64,000 nt of DNA, taken from NCBI GenBank assembly GCA_950022655.1, contig OX465592.1, forward strand, positions 2,782,623-2,846,622, given 5' to 3'. A program made the translations under genes and the position numbers. Each line of letters starts with the position of its first letter. Position 1 is the stretch's first letter. Positions 35,311-46,751 of this stretch are shown piece by piece. The notes below the pieces were generated by a model, which had not been told where the DNA came from, made no database searches, and saw only the letters and a program-made list of their open reading frames with translations. This DNA is from Alentia gelatinosa (Eukaryota; Annelida; Polychaeta; Phyllodocida; Polynoidae).

Positions 35311-35744
35311 CGCATCAGGTACAGAAAATTGGTATTTCTGCTCCCGAAACTACAGAGACCATAAGTAGCCTTAAAAACCTCACCTGCAACACGCATACAT
35401 ACTCACACAGTCCAGAGACCGGGCCGGCATTCCGCACATTTTCCTCTAATTTCCCCCTCTCGTTCCCAACGCGAGGGTTTTTTTGTGGGTTTTTTTTTGC
35501 CGATGTTCACTTTTTGGGCAGTAAATTGGTCGCTCGCTATTGTGCGTTTATCGTAAGCACTTAACGACGGCGATTGTCCATTCAAGGCTCGTTGACTTAG
35601 TCATTATTATCATTGTGTATTTAAAACAATGTGATTAGCCTGTGGGGGATTTTTTTAAAGATTCAGTTTAACTAAATCATCCATTTTGTTGAGGGCAGGT
35701 AATTCTAAGGTCATTTTGAATAACCCAACAACATTACCGTATAA
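35311..35744. other. Intron 1, unrecognised sequence
   Basis: A T-rich run lies near 35477-35500. No exon was recognised. Confidence 0.35.
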
Positions 35745-35945
35745 CTTTTGATTACAGTATGCGCAGTAAATACTGCGTAGCGTTCAAACGAGTTGGAGAA
35801 CAACAACTTTGACCAAAACAAGTTGTTTCTGTATTTATCTCACCCCTGTATACACTAAAATAATGGACCACACACAGGATATAGACCAAGGAGAACGGAC
35901 TTCATTACTTGCAGGGGCATGGAGAACGGGTAAAACAATTCTATT
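35745..35945. repeat. Family F1 partial copy
   Basis: CGTTCAAACGAGTTGGAGAA, ACCAAAACAAGTTGTTTCTG and TATTTATCTCACCCCTGTAT match 39950-40030 and 60600-60700. Confidence 0.65.
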
Positions 35946-36074
35946 CGCTTTGATTTGAGGTCTAATAAGAAGAAACTAACAGGATTCTCAGTGCTCTCTA
36001 TGAAGTGATTGGGGAATGTGGATCATTTCAAGTGTCCACTTTGTCTCATCAAGACTTGATCTAGTGTCGAGGTT

Positions 36075-36815
36075 GTTGTGCTGATACCGTTAACGACACT
36101 GTTGACGACATCACGACAGTGTTAACGACACAATTCACGACACTCTTCACGACATCACGACACTATTCACGGCACGGCGGCCAGTTTGCGGTGACGAGAT
36201 GATTTTAACGACACTCTCTATGACACATTTCATGACACTGTTAACGACATCACGACACTCTTCACGACACTCTTCACGACACTCTTCACGACACTCTTCA
36301 TGACATCACGACACTTTTCATGACACATTTCATGACACACATCACGACACTCTTAGCGACATCACGACACATTTCACGACACTCTTAAGGACATCACGAC
36401 ACTGTTAACGACACTCTTCACGACACTCTTCACGACACATTTTACGACACTCTTAACGACATCACAACACTGTTAACGACACTCTTCACGACACTCTTCA
36501 CGACATTATTAACGACATCACGACACTGTTAACGACACTCTTCACGACACTCTTCACGACATTATTAACGACATCACGACACTCTTCACGACATTATTAA
36601 CGACATCACGACACTGTTAACGACACTGTTAACGACACTCTTCACGACACTCTTAATGACATCACGACACTCTTAACGACACTCTTCACGACACTCTTCA
36701 CGACATTATTAACGACATCACGACACTGTTAACGACACTCTTCACGACACTCTTCACGACGTTATTAACGACACTGTTAGAGACACATTTCACGACACTG
36801 GTGACGACACGGTCG
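36075..36815. repeat. CACGACACTCTT tandem array, about 740 bp
   Basis: Short units such as TTCACGACACTC, TTAACGACATCACGACAC and TTCACGACATTATTAACGAC are permuted over the array. Larger blocks such as CGACACTGTTAACGACACTC recur at irregular spacing. Confidence 0.92.
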
Positions 36816-37333
36816 GTGACCAGATGAAGTGCTCTCCCGCCATGCTTTGTGTTGCGCAATGAGAATAATTCGCGTCGGCGTCTGCCATAAACGTCATCGT
36901 ACACAACAATCAATATCCATCATATCAGCAGAAAGCGAGGGTGCCTCTCAATGTACTTAGACGCAGCGTCACAAAGCCCCCCAATTAACCCCCCACCCCC
37001 CCTGGAGGCACCCCCCAGCCCCCACCCCCCCCCCCCCCGCCACGCTCCACCGCTCCACAGCCTGCAGGCGGGGTACCGGCACAACGCAAATATTGCCACT
37101 TACAGGTACCAGCCTCATCAACCACCTAGCGGGCGTGTTGCGAACCACGCCCACTTGTCCGATCACGTGGGGTCTACGTTGGTGAGGGGCATTGTGGGTG
37201 GTTTGAGGTTAATTCTTTACAAACGTGAAAAAGGCTAGGTTGGCATAGGTTAAAAATTAGGGAGAAGTTTGTCTAGGTGTGGGTGAATGGGAGGGATTTG
37301 ACAGAGTGGCAGGGAACATCTGGTGGGAGGTAG
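36816..37333. other. Intron 1 stretch, C-rich part then unique
   Basis: A C-rich run spans 36975-37040. The following 300 bp is moderately GC-rich and unique. No splice-supported frame was seen. Confidence 0.4.
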
Positions 37334-37455
37334 GTGAGAAAATGAATTTATCTCACCCCTGGTATTTTATCCTCCCTTATCATAAGGAACTTTTACTCAA
37401 CGCCCATGGAATATTTAGAAACAGTACTTAATTGGAGATTATGTCACAAGTTAGC
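37334..37455. repeat. Family F1 terminal fragment
   Basis: ATTTATCTCACCCCTGGTAT, CAACGCCCATGGAATATTT and ATTGGAGATTATGTCACAAG. Confidence 0.65.
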
Positions 37456-37479
37456 CCGTTTGCAGAGAGAGATCGGCGC

Positions 37480-38475
37480 ACGGCGGGTCTAACCATACCC
37501 CGGGCCGTAGGGGCGGGTCTAACCGTACTCCGGGCCGTAGGGGCGGGTCTAACCGTACTCCGGGCCGTAGGGGCGGGTCTAACCATACTCCGGGCCGTAG
37601 GGACTGAAGCCTGTCTTTGTGGCAGTGAGCGGGTTGGCTCAGACTGTGGGCAGTAGGGGTGGCTCACGGTTAGTGTTTGGTGGCAGAGAGACCGGCGCGG
37701 TGGGCCGTACCATACTAGAGGCCGTAGAGGCGGATCTAACCATACTCCAGGCCGTAGGGGCGGGTGGGCTGTTGGGGTGGGTGGGCCGTAGGAGCAGGCG
37801 GGCCGTAGGGACGGGTCTAACCGTACTCCTGGCCGTAGGGGCGGGCGAGCCGTAGGGTCAGGTCATAGGCAGCGGGACTGGAGCCAGTAGGGGCGGGTGG
37901 GACTGGAGCCATAGGGGTGGGCCGTAGGGGCGGGCCGTACTCCGGGCCGTAAGGGCGGGCCATGCTCCTGGCCGTGGGGGCGGGCAGGCGCATGTACTCC
38001 TGGCCGTAGGTGCGGGCGGGCCGTAGGGGCGGGCGGGCTGTAGGGGCGTGCGTACCATACTCCTGGCCGTAGGGGCGGGCGGGCCGTAGAGCCGGGCTCT
38101 AGGGGCGGGTGGGCCGTAGGAGCAGGCGGGCCGTAGGGACGGGTCTAACCGTACTCCTGGCCGTAGGGGCGGGCGAGCCGTATGGTCAGGCCATAGGCAG
38201 CGGGACTGGAGCCAAAGGGGCAGGCCGTAGGGGCAGGCAGGCCATAAGGGCGGGCCGTACTCTGGTCCGTAAGGCGGGCGGGCCGTAGGGGCGGGCCGTA
38301 GGGGCGGGCCGTAAGGGCGGGCCATACTCCGGGCCGTAAGGGCGGGCCATACTCCGGGCCGTGGGGGCGGGCCATACTCCGGGCCGTAAGGGCGGGCCAT
38401 ACTCCGGGCCGTGGGGGCGGGCAGGCCGTACTCCTGGCCGTAAGGGCGGGCGGGCCGTAGAGCCGGGCGGTGTGA
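37480..38475. repeat. GC-rich minisatellite built on GGCCGTAGGGGCGGG
   Basis: Nearly 1 kb of units such as GGGCCGTAGGGGCGGGTCTA and CCATACTCCGGGCCGTAAGG in changing order. There is a larger repeat as well: GGGACGGGTCTAACCGTACT followed by CCTGGCCGTAGG occurs near 37810 and again near 38134. Long minus-strand frames (for example 37858-38400) are by-products. Confidence 0.93.
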
Positions 38476-38892
38476 GGAGGTGGCAGGCGGCGCACGGCCC
38501 CGGCGGCTAATAGCTTGTATGATGTGTCAATTAAAGTTGATTACATGCATTACAAACCCCCCCGGAAGGAAACAACCCGCTGCCGCAACCGTCACGCTGC
38601 GCGCGCACCCTCTGTACCTGTCACGTGACAAACAATGGCGGAAGGCCAACATGGCCGCCACTTTTAGCCGGGACGCATGCGCAGTGAAACGCCCCGCCGC
38701 GGATCGCCTTTCAGCTCAGTGGCGCCGCTCAGTGGCGCCGTCAGGAATCAATAACCACATGAAAACCCGCCACCTCCAGCGGAGCGACAGTTACACTGGC
38801 CGCCAGAGCCACACAAAGTTAGCTCTGGGGCCCGTTTAATAATCGAGGATCATGCATGAAGACCCTTTTATGTACCTCATGCAAAGGTTATC
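38476..38892. other. Intron 1 unique GC-rich stretch ending in F8 fragment
   Basis: 38476-38825 is unique and GC-rich with CGCATGCGCAG and TCACGTGACA. An F8 end (GGGCCCGTTTAATAATC) starts at 38829. Promoter-like composition but no exon recognised. Confidence 0.4.
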
Positions 38893-39130
38893 GTTTGATA
38901 ATATCCTACCCCTCATATAAATCTCCATAGACTTAACATGGTGTGACTGTATGCCACGGTTAATATCCTACCCCTTATATAAATCTCCATAGATTTAACA
39001 TGGTGTGACTGTATGCCACGGTTATGCCATGAAATATTTATATGCCACTGGTGACATATGAAGTTAAAAACATGTGACAGGGTAGAATAAAATCTTAACA
39101 TCACTCAATTTCATATAATTGTGTACATGC
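38893..39130. repeat. Family F3 copy, two internal units
   Basis: TATCCTACCCCTCATATAAA, CTTAACATGGTGTGACTGTA and TGCCACGGTTAATATCC occur twice, reverse complement to the 8768 array. It ends with GGGTAGAATAAAATC. Confidence 0.8.
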
Positions 39131-39235
39131 CATTCGTTGTCTTCCGCTACAGATATCACTCAGCTCTGCTTTAAGATATCACTCCACAAAGACAACTAAT
39201 GCCATTTAAACAATCATAGGAAATTTCGTGAGATT

Positions 39236-39283
39236 ACGCGGGGTGTCCGTTAGGCGGGGTGTCCGTTGGACGGGGTTCTACTG
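39236..39283. repeat. Family F10 terminal remnant
   Basis: ACGCGGGGTGTCCGTTAGGC is followed by GACGGGGTTCTACTG and TA. Only the right end of the MITE is left. Confidence 0.65.
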
Positions 39284-39326
39284 TATCTCATCCTATCACC
39301 GCTAGGGGGCCGCCCTGCCCTCCTCG

Positions 39327-39340
39327 CCACTAGATGGCAG
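39327..39340 (+). promoter_or_regulatory. Candidate CTCF site in intron 1
   Basis: CCACTAGATGGCAG matches every position of the commonly used core CCASYAGRKGGCRS. A weaker match, CCGCTAGGGGGCCG, lies 20 bp upstream at about 39298-39311. It lies outside the recognised repeats, between an F10 remnant and unique GC-rich DNA. Binding is inferred from the motif only. Confidence 0.4.
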
Positions 39341-39861
39341 CACCCTCTAAAGGGGCGGGGACGAGTTTCAATGGAGGGAGACGGAGGGGCAGATATCTCT
39401 CTCACAGATCTGAATTTCAATTCTATAATCGCGCCTATTTCGGCGCGGAATTAATAACAGCGATGGTGAAATATGGGAGAAGGTGAAATGTGGGGGTTGA
39501 AACTGGTCCGGGCGCCCCGGGAGTTCCGGTTCTAAAACGCTGATGTGGATTTGAATAGTTGGTCCCTCTTCGGGTTTATTTCTTGACGTTTTATTGTCAC
39601 TTCCGAATGCCGACATGATATTTAGAGAGCTAGTCTGGGTCGTATTGATAATAACAGCCTGTCTGCCAACAAACAGCCGTAAATAAGCTGTTAATAGCAA
39701 AGGGAGTTCAAGGTTTGGTTCGCAGCTGAATATTCAGCCATGACAAGATTAAAAGAAAATGGAATTTGGAGTATGACATTCTCAGACTACACTCTACTGA
39801 CCTACCCCAACCATTTACACGTCATTGAATGAAACTTGCCAACTCGTTAGAAAAGAAATTG
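39341..39861. other. Intron 1 unique stretch
   Basis: The 110-residue minus frame at 39368-39700 has no domain that I recognise and no evident splice sites. Confidence 0.35.
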
Positions 39862-40165
39862 ATAAGTGTTTGGTGATCTTTCTCCACGAGTTTGATGCGG
39901 AGTGATGTGAACGAGGTGACAGCTGAGTGAATATCACGTAGAATTCTAAAGAGTTGGAGAACAACAACTTTGACCAAAACAAGTTGTTTTCTGTATTAAT
40001 CTCACCCCTTTCTGAATTTATCTCACCTCTGTACACACTAAAAGAATGGAGGTTACACAGAATATAAACCATGGAGAACAGACTGCAATACTCGTAGCGG
40101 CATGGGGAACGAGTTCTCAATGTTAAGCCTATGGAACGACAATACCAGGGGTGAGATAAATACAA
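39862..40165. repeat. Family F1 copy
   Basis: CTCCACGAGTTTGATGCGGA, AGAGTTGGAGAACAACAAC, TTAATCTCACCCC and CCAGGGGTGAGATAAAT. The 147-residue minus frame at 39815-40258 overlaps it and is not a gene. Confidence 0.75.
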
Positions 40166-40689
40166 TGAATATGAAATGAATATAATGAACATTAAAAAAA
40201 GTGGATTTCCACGGAAAAACGGAAAATTGACAATAAATATTAAAAAAATCCCCGACATCTGTGGTTTATGAACTTCAGTTGCTCAGGACCCGCTGGTACC
40301 CAGCGACCTCTTCACCCGACCATTAATCCGCGTAGACACACACGGGGAACCAGTTCTAAGCTCATTAGCGCCACCCAGCGATCAGTACAGGCGATACGGA
40401 TCTCTGTATTGCCCGCCCAGTGAATACGGGTTGCCCGGCGACGCGCAGTGATATCAATCTGTATTAATCCCGGACTAAAACCGGGCTCGTTAAACATTCA
40501 TAAAGACTGCCCCAGGGGACTGGGGATGCCCCGGAGAGGGCAGCGAGGGGGCAGCGAGGGGGCAGCGGGAGGGCAGCGGGGTGAGGGCGGGGGAGGGCCG
40601 GCGGCAGACGCGGGAACACCCCGGGGAGGAAGATCGTCAGGGCCGGGCAGACGTTGTCATGGCTATTGAGGTAACTCACAGGGGTTTTA
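40166..40689. other. Intron 1 stretch with GGGGGCAGCGA repeat
   Basis: Short GGGGGCAGCGAG repeats lie at about 40538-40580. The rest is unique and moderately GC-rich, with no exon recognised. Confidence 0.4.
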
Positions 40690-40920
40690 AAGGGTTATGG
40701 GATGTATTATAGGGAGACAGGATGAGTGTGCTTGCATGGAATCTGTTCCGTGTTTCAATAGGTTGAGGTGACGATAAGGGATGTAATATGTGGAGACAAG
40801 GTTAGTGTGCTTGAATAGAATTCCTTTCCGGGTTTCAATAGGTTGATGTGACGACATGGGATGTACTATACGGATACAGGGTTAGTGTGCCTGAATGGAA
40901 TCTGTTCCGAGTTGTTTTTA
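40690..40920. repeat. 80-bp tandem repeat, about 2.8 copies
   Basis: GGTTAGTGTGCTTGAAT with GGAATCTGTTCCG and TTTCAATAGGTTGAGGTGAC recurs near 40721, 40801 and 40881. Confidence 0.85.
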
Positions 40921-40974
40921 CGGAAATAATCGCCGAGTTTGAATATCTTGTATTTCATGGCTGCATATAACAGA

Positions 40975-41245
40975 GATGGCAGTTTTCCTCTTTTCCGAGG
41001 AAATCCTTCTTTTCATTTTCAGTTCATAAAATCCTTTTGTCTTACCTAAAAAAACCGGAAAATAAACCGGACCTCCTTCATACCATTAAACAGTGGTTCA
41101 GACCTACCCACACACCCCAGCCCCATTCCATGGCCAATAATGATGTATTTTCCAGTAATTCTGAAACAGGATATTCCACATGAAAGATATTTCCTCTTCC
41201 TTTTTCCTGACCGAACTTACATCCCTGATAAAACGAGTTATTGAA
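40975..41245. repeat. Family F14 copy
   Basis: GAGATGGCAGTTTTCCTCTT, AAACAGTGGTTCAGACC, CCCATTCCATGGCCAATAAT and CCTGACCGAACTTAC align with 23205-23470. Confidence 0.6.
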
Positions 41246-42159
41246 TTTCAAGCAGTGAATTTTACTCCCGACAACCCATAATTTTAGTATCCAATACCAA
41301 GCGGCAGGCCCTGGTAAAAACTCACGAAACTGTATACTACTTAGCAGGTTCTCCGGCCTGGAGAGCGCCTGGAGGCCACCAGGCGCCGGCCCGAGGCCTG
41401 GAGAAGGCCGGCGGCGGCAGCAGGCGTCGGCAAGGCGTCGGCCAGGCGGAGATTAAGACAGAAAACGCCCAGAGACGAGACAAATTGGCCCACTTATAGA
41501 GTTTCTGCCCGCGTGCTCTGGCCTTAAATAAAACATGACCCTGTGTCAGCGGGGTGTGGGCGGGGTACGGGGGAGAGAGAGGGGCTGGTGTACGGCCGTA
41601 GAGTATGCTTAGCTGAGAAACTTACAATAGACACTTTCATTTGGGGGCTTCATTGGAAGGCTGATACTTTGTGTGGAGGGAAGTTTATAGGCCCGAGAAT
41701 AGATTGTTGTAATATGATTTGCCGCATAAAGCTAGGAAATAATTACTATTTTAGCCTACCCAGTGGAAGATCTCCCTGTGCAGAACTGGATATTCTTTGG
41801 AGTAAATATTCAAAAAAGAAAACGACGCAGACAATATAGGATAGAGATGATTTTTTTAGATATTCTTAAATATATGTGGTTTATCTATTCTCATTATCTA
41901 TAAGGAGTGAATTAATGAGAATATCTCTTCTCTGAGAATTCAGGGAGGCAGATAGAACTAGCACCACTACATGTCGAACTGTCTCAGGAATAGATAATTA
42001 CCCGAGGTACTTACCAGTACTGAAGGGAAATTTTAGTTCTAACGAGTCTAGGGCACTATTTTATGGGTGCCCTAGGATGGAAGTCTGGATTGTTCTATAT
42101 TGAAAAAATAAACCACAATAAAACAGGGTAGATGTATAAATCCAGTAATGGATTCTCAC
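41246..42159. other. Intron 1 stretch with a GC-rich core
   Basis: 41350-41450 has repeats of CCTGGAGAAGGCCGGC type. The frame 41543-41839 is unsupported by motifs or splice sites. The remainder is AT-rich. Confidence 0.35.
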
Positions 42160-42415
42160 GTAAATTCGAGACTGACATCTCTCTAAGGTTCTATAAAAAT
42201 AAAAAGGGATTCTATTCCTGATTTTTTTCTGTGTTTCACACTGCAACTGACGACGGGTTATATGCAGATAAAACACACAAAAATTCTCACTTAGAGTGGG
42301 GACTGACACCTTTCCAAGTTTCAATAAAAAAAGACTGGGATTATATTCCTAATTTTTCCTGTGTATCTCACCCGGAATTGACGCCGGTTTATATGCAGAA
42401 AGAGCAGCACAATAT
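42160..42415. repeat. Two diverged copies of a ~125-bp direct repeat
   Basis: GACTGACATCTCTCTAAGGT, GGGATTCTATTCCTGATT and GGGTTATATGCAGATAAA (42170-42270) recur as GACTGACACCTTTCCAAGTT, GGGATTATATTCCTAATT and GGTTTATATGCAGAAAGA (42301-42402). Confidence 0.75.
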
Positions 42416-43083
42416 AACACGGATGATTCTCGGGGCGAGTGTGTGGTGGGGGGCGTGGGGGCGTGAGGGGGGTCACCCCTCTCCCCTCCCGACACCCCCC
42501 ATGATCACAACAAGGAAAGGTCCGGAGGGGACCCACCTGACCTTGAGGTTGACCTTGGTCAGAATTCACAACCGGAAGCAATCACGATCCTTAGTGCCCA
42601 GGCGCTTCCGGAGCTGCGCGCGCAGTCCCCGCGGGGCGGAAGTTGCGCCGGGCTCGCGTCTGGCCTGGGCATGGAAGCCACCATCTTGTTAGCGTGGAAT
42701 AAAAGGTGTTGCATCTTTGATGGAGCCTTAATGAAATGATGCACGATCTTTGAGCCCGGGGGCGGGGTCGGGGGACGTCGGGTGAGGGTCGGGGTCGGGC
42801 GCCGAGCGTCCGGCTTCATCATCCCCCATCAGAACCCCCTCCTAACCCCCCTCACAGACCCCCCTTCAGTGCCCCCGGGCTCCTTGGCGTATCGTCTGGA
42901 AAGCTAATGCGGCGTTTCCACCTGCCGACTGAAACCCACCGATAATGTTTATGCTGTATGAAAGTCGGTCGGTGGTTCTCCTTGTGAAAGTTCGGTGGTA
43001 CTTGAGTCGGTGACCTGCACTGCAAAGATGTGATGGACGCTGACCAACTTTGAGTAGTAATTTGGCATTTCCTCCTGCCGACC
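42416..43083. other. Intron 1 stretch near the exon 2 array
   Basis: GC-rich and mostly unique. A foldback is present: AATGCGGCGTTTCCACCTGC (42906) against a diverged GGCATTTCCTCCTGCC (43063), and CCACCGATAATG with related CCGAC motifs. No exon was recognised. Confidence 0.35.
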
Positions 43084-43770
43084 GATTGTGGAGACCACCA
43101 CTGTCATACGAAGTGACCGTTGTCATACACAATAATCGCTGTTGTACAGAGTATTGTACAGAGTTCCCGCTGTCTTACATACTGGCCGCTGTCATAAAGA
43201 TTGATGGTTGTCATACGGAGTGATTGATGTCGTATATACTGGTCATTGTCATACATACTGCCCGTTGTCGTACATACTGCCCATTGTCTTACATACTGCC
43301 CGTTGTCATACATACTGCCCTTTGTCGCACATACTGCCCGTTGTCGTACATACTGCCCATTGTCATACATACTGCCCGCTGTCTTACATACTGCCCGCTG
43401 TCATACATACTGCCCATTGTCATACATACTGCCCGCTGTCATACATACTGCCCATTGTCGTACATACTGCCTGCTGTCTTACATACTGCCCGTTGTCATA
43501 CATACTGCCTGCTGTCATACATACTGCCCATTGTCATACATACTGCCCGCTGTCATACATACTGCCCATTGTCGTACATACTGCCCGCTGTCATACATAC
43601 TGCCCATTGTCATACATACTGCCCGCTGTCATACATACTGCCTGTTGTCGTACATACTGCCTGCTGTCTTACATACTGCCCGTTGTCATACATACTGCCT
43701 GCTGTCTAACATACTGCCCGTTCTCGTACATACTGCCCGCAGTCATACGGAGTGATCGTTGTTGTACACA

Positions 43771-43806
43771 CTGAGTGCCGCCCTAACCCGTGCTCTTCTC
43801 GTACAG
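43771..43806 (+). other. Decoy copy 1 of the exon 2 splice acceptor
   Basis: GAGTGCCGCCCTAACCCGTG CTCTTCTC precedes GTACAG, mirroring the genuine acceptor at 44085-44112 but with a shorter pyrimidine tract. The AG is at 43805-43806 and the next bases, AGTGCTCG, return to the 19-bp repeat. Confidence 0.75.
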
Positions 43807-43919
43807 AGTGCTCGTACATACTGCCCGTTGTCATACATACTGCCCGTTGTCATACATACTGCCCACTGTCATATATACTGCCTGCTGTCATACAGAATGA
43901 TCGTTGTCATACACACTGA

Positions 43920-44430
<511 letters not shown>

Positions 44431-44789
44431 ATAAATATGGGATCTTTTTTATGATTAATCTATGCTCATAGAAACAATACAGGCTACATTAGGGATGTAT
44501 AACCCTTTATCCTTTCCCTAATATACTCAGTTACTCTCTGTATCTTATCATTATACATGGTATACAAAGACCCCATTGAAAATGCATGGGGACTCAGCAA
44601 CCCAGGACCCATTATATAAAACCTGTCAGATACCATGGTATACGGATTCAAAGCTGCGGTATACGGCCTCAACTCATTGTATACAGGAAAATAGTCCCTT
44701 TGTGCTATAGAGCAAAGAAATAGACCCCTTTGTTATGCCCTCTAATATTCCAATTACTGGGTTTAATCTATTCGAAAAGATGGATAATA
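44431..44789. other. Intron 2, unrecognised AT-rich sequence
   Basis: Short motifs CATGGTATAC recur (44557, 44634). No exon was recognised. Confidence 0.4.
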
Positions 44790-44885
44790 AATGCAACAAA
44801 CGATGGTTATGTGGACAGGCGGCTCTGTAAACCACTCGAGGTTGACGTCGTAATACACGAGTGGCAGCGAGCGTATTCATCCTCA
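44790..44885. repeat. Family F9 diverged copy
   Basis: GCAACAAACGATGGTTATGT, CACTCGAGGTTGACGTCGTA and ATACACGAGTGGCAGCG resemble the 19509 foldback arms. Confidence 0.5.
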
Positions 44886-45179
44886 CTTCATACATTCTAC
44901 CTCACCGTGATATGACTCTGGTGTTAAACACCACTAGACTTCCACTTATTTTCCTTTTCTTGCCCTCCTACCTCATTACCTTTCATTTTCAGTATCTTGA
45001 TCATTTCCTCTCAACCCCCTTCACTGATTTACCCGTTCTCCCTTTCCTCTATTGATATGCCTATTACCACTCCCTTCTCCTTCAATAAACGTCAATTACC
45101 CAGTGAGTATTTCAATAGACACCTCTAATATCACGTGAGACATTCCTAGCCAAACTCACCGTTAGATAGAGTCAGTCTG

Positions 45180-45806
45180 CACTAGACTGGCTCCAGTCCC
45201 TGCATCCTATGGCTACCCTCCTCACTGGGATACAGTCCCTGCATCCTATGGCTACCCTCCTCACTGGGATACAGTCCCTGCATCCTACGGCTACCCTCCT
45301 CGCTGGGATACTGGCTCCAGTCTCTGCATCCTATGACTACCCTCCTCGCTGGGATACTGGCTCCAGCCCCTACATCATATGGCTACCCTCCTCGTTGGGA
45401 TACAGGGACAGGGACAATCGGTGATGGTGTTGGATTTCTGGCGCTGTTTAGCTCCAGTATTCCCAACATTCTCCACACAGATATCCTGGCTACTGGTCAG
45501 GATATCTGCTGGGAGATTGATACCCTCTCACTTTGATCTCAATTGGGTCACAGTCAGGAGCAGGTGAAATCTAATGCTATGACAACACAGGCAGCCAGGG
45601 AACTGGAGGAGGGGAGGAGGGAGGGGTAGGAGGAGGTAAAGGGTAACAGGGAGTGGCTTGTGGCTATAAACAGGAGATTCTATTCCTACTGGACAAGTCT
45701 TTTACTCACAGACCAGTCAGAGAAGGATACATACTTTAATGAACTTTATTCTGATTGTGATTAATCATCCAATGAATGTTCATAATCAGAGACTTGAGCA
45801 AGTCCT
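45180..45806. repeat. Family F4 copy, five 46-bp units
   Basis: The left end CTAGACTGGCTCCAGTCCC is followed by about five units with CAGTCCCTGCATCCTATGGC and TACCCTCCTCGCTGGGATAC. The constant body follows (GATGGTGTTGGATTTCTGGC, ATATCCTGGCTACTGGTCAG, CAATTGGGTCACAGTCAGG), ending AGACTTGAGCAAGTCC. Confidence 0.85.
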
Positions 45807-46111
45807 TCTCTGCCCCTCGCTGCACCCATCTCGGCCGATCGTCATTGTACGATAATGCATTTTACTTCCCAGGAGGGTGAGATCCTCGCAGCAATAACCC
45901 GATGGTTTTAATAGGAGCCCCGACCAGACGACAATGCTAACGGTCACACCTCGGTTTATTACCCAGCTGTAAACTATTTTCACCGGCACTCCCTCCTTCT
46001 GAATTCAGTTAGAAACCACCCACAACTCAGAATAGGTTTGGTTACACACAGGATTCAGGACGTTTACTTGACAATAACTGTCACTGCTGTAATGCACCTG
46101 GTGATATAATT

Positions 46112-46550
46112 AGAAAGGGTTTTAAGAAGGAACTGCATCGAGATCCATAGATACTTAGAATATGCCATGATTTTTGGATGTGGAGTAATCTCATGAGGCA
46201 AAGCCGAGTGAGTTTTTACTAAAATAAATGGCCTGTTTCCAGTGGCTATGGATCGAGTGCGGTTCAGATTTTATCTCATCCCTATCATTGACTAATTGGC
46301 TAACATTTGAAACATAATCCCGCATTATTTTCTCTAAATACTCCATGAGCGTTGAGTACGAGGGGTGAGGTAATTGGTGAGAATAATTGGTCGTATATTC
46401 AGTGTGTCTTCCGTTCTTTTAGTGTGTGCAGGGTTGAGATAAATACAGAAAGCAACTCGTTTTGGTCAAAGTCATAGTTCTATAACTCGTTTGAATGCTT
46501 CGCGATATTCACTCAACTTTGACCAAAACTTATTGATTTCCTTTTTAATC
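46112..46550. repeat. Family F1 copy
   Basis: CTGCATCGAGATCCATAGAT, AATCTCATGAGGCAAAGCC, TTTTATCTCATCCC, then AGGGTTGAGATAAATACAG and TTTTGGTCAAAGTC. Two F1 variants appear fused. C and CA runs follow at 46630-46660. Confidence 0.7.
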
Positions 46551-46629
46551 CGAGGGGAGGGGTCCCAATAAACCAGGGACAGTCCCATGTCAACCTGATA
46601 AAGAAACAGCTGCTTTCACCCTTTCTAAT

Positions 46630-46660
<31 letters not shown>

Positions 46661-46751
46661 ACCTGTCGCACCTTACCCCCTACATTGCCAGCCCCTGCCC
46701 CTCCAACGGCCCCCACACCTCTAACCACAGACACCTGTATATATGTCAACG

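Noticed and set aside
36075..36815. Possible CRISPR-like array
   Set aside because: Units are contiguous and permuted with no unique spacers, in an animal genome. The same holds for the 36-bp array at 61843.
37858..38495. Pro/Arg-rich minus frames of 116-180 codons
   Set aside because: Reads of the GGCCGTAGGGGCGGG minisatellite.
39368..39700. 110-codon minus frame in intron 1 as a nested gene
   Set aside because: No domain or promoter-like signals; frames of this length are common by chance in 64 kb.
43208..43774. Three overlapping + strand frames of 160-188 codons with [12 protein letters not shown] periodicity
   Set aside because: They are the three reading frames of the 19-bp minisatellite, which has no stop codons; the 19-residue period equals three units.
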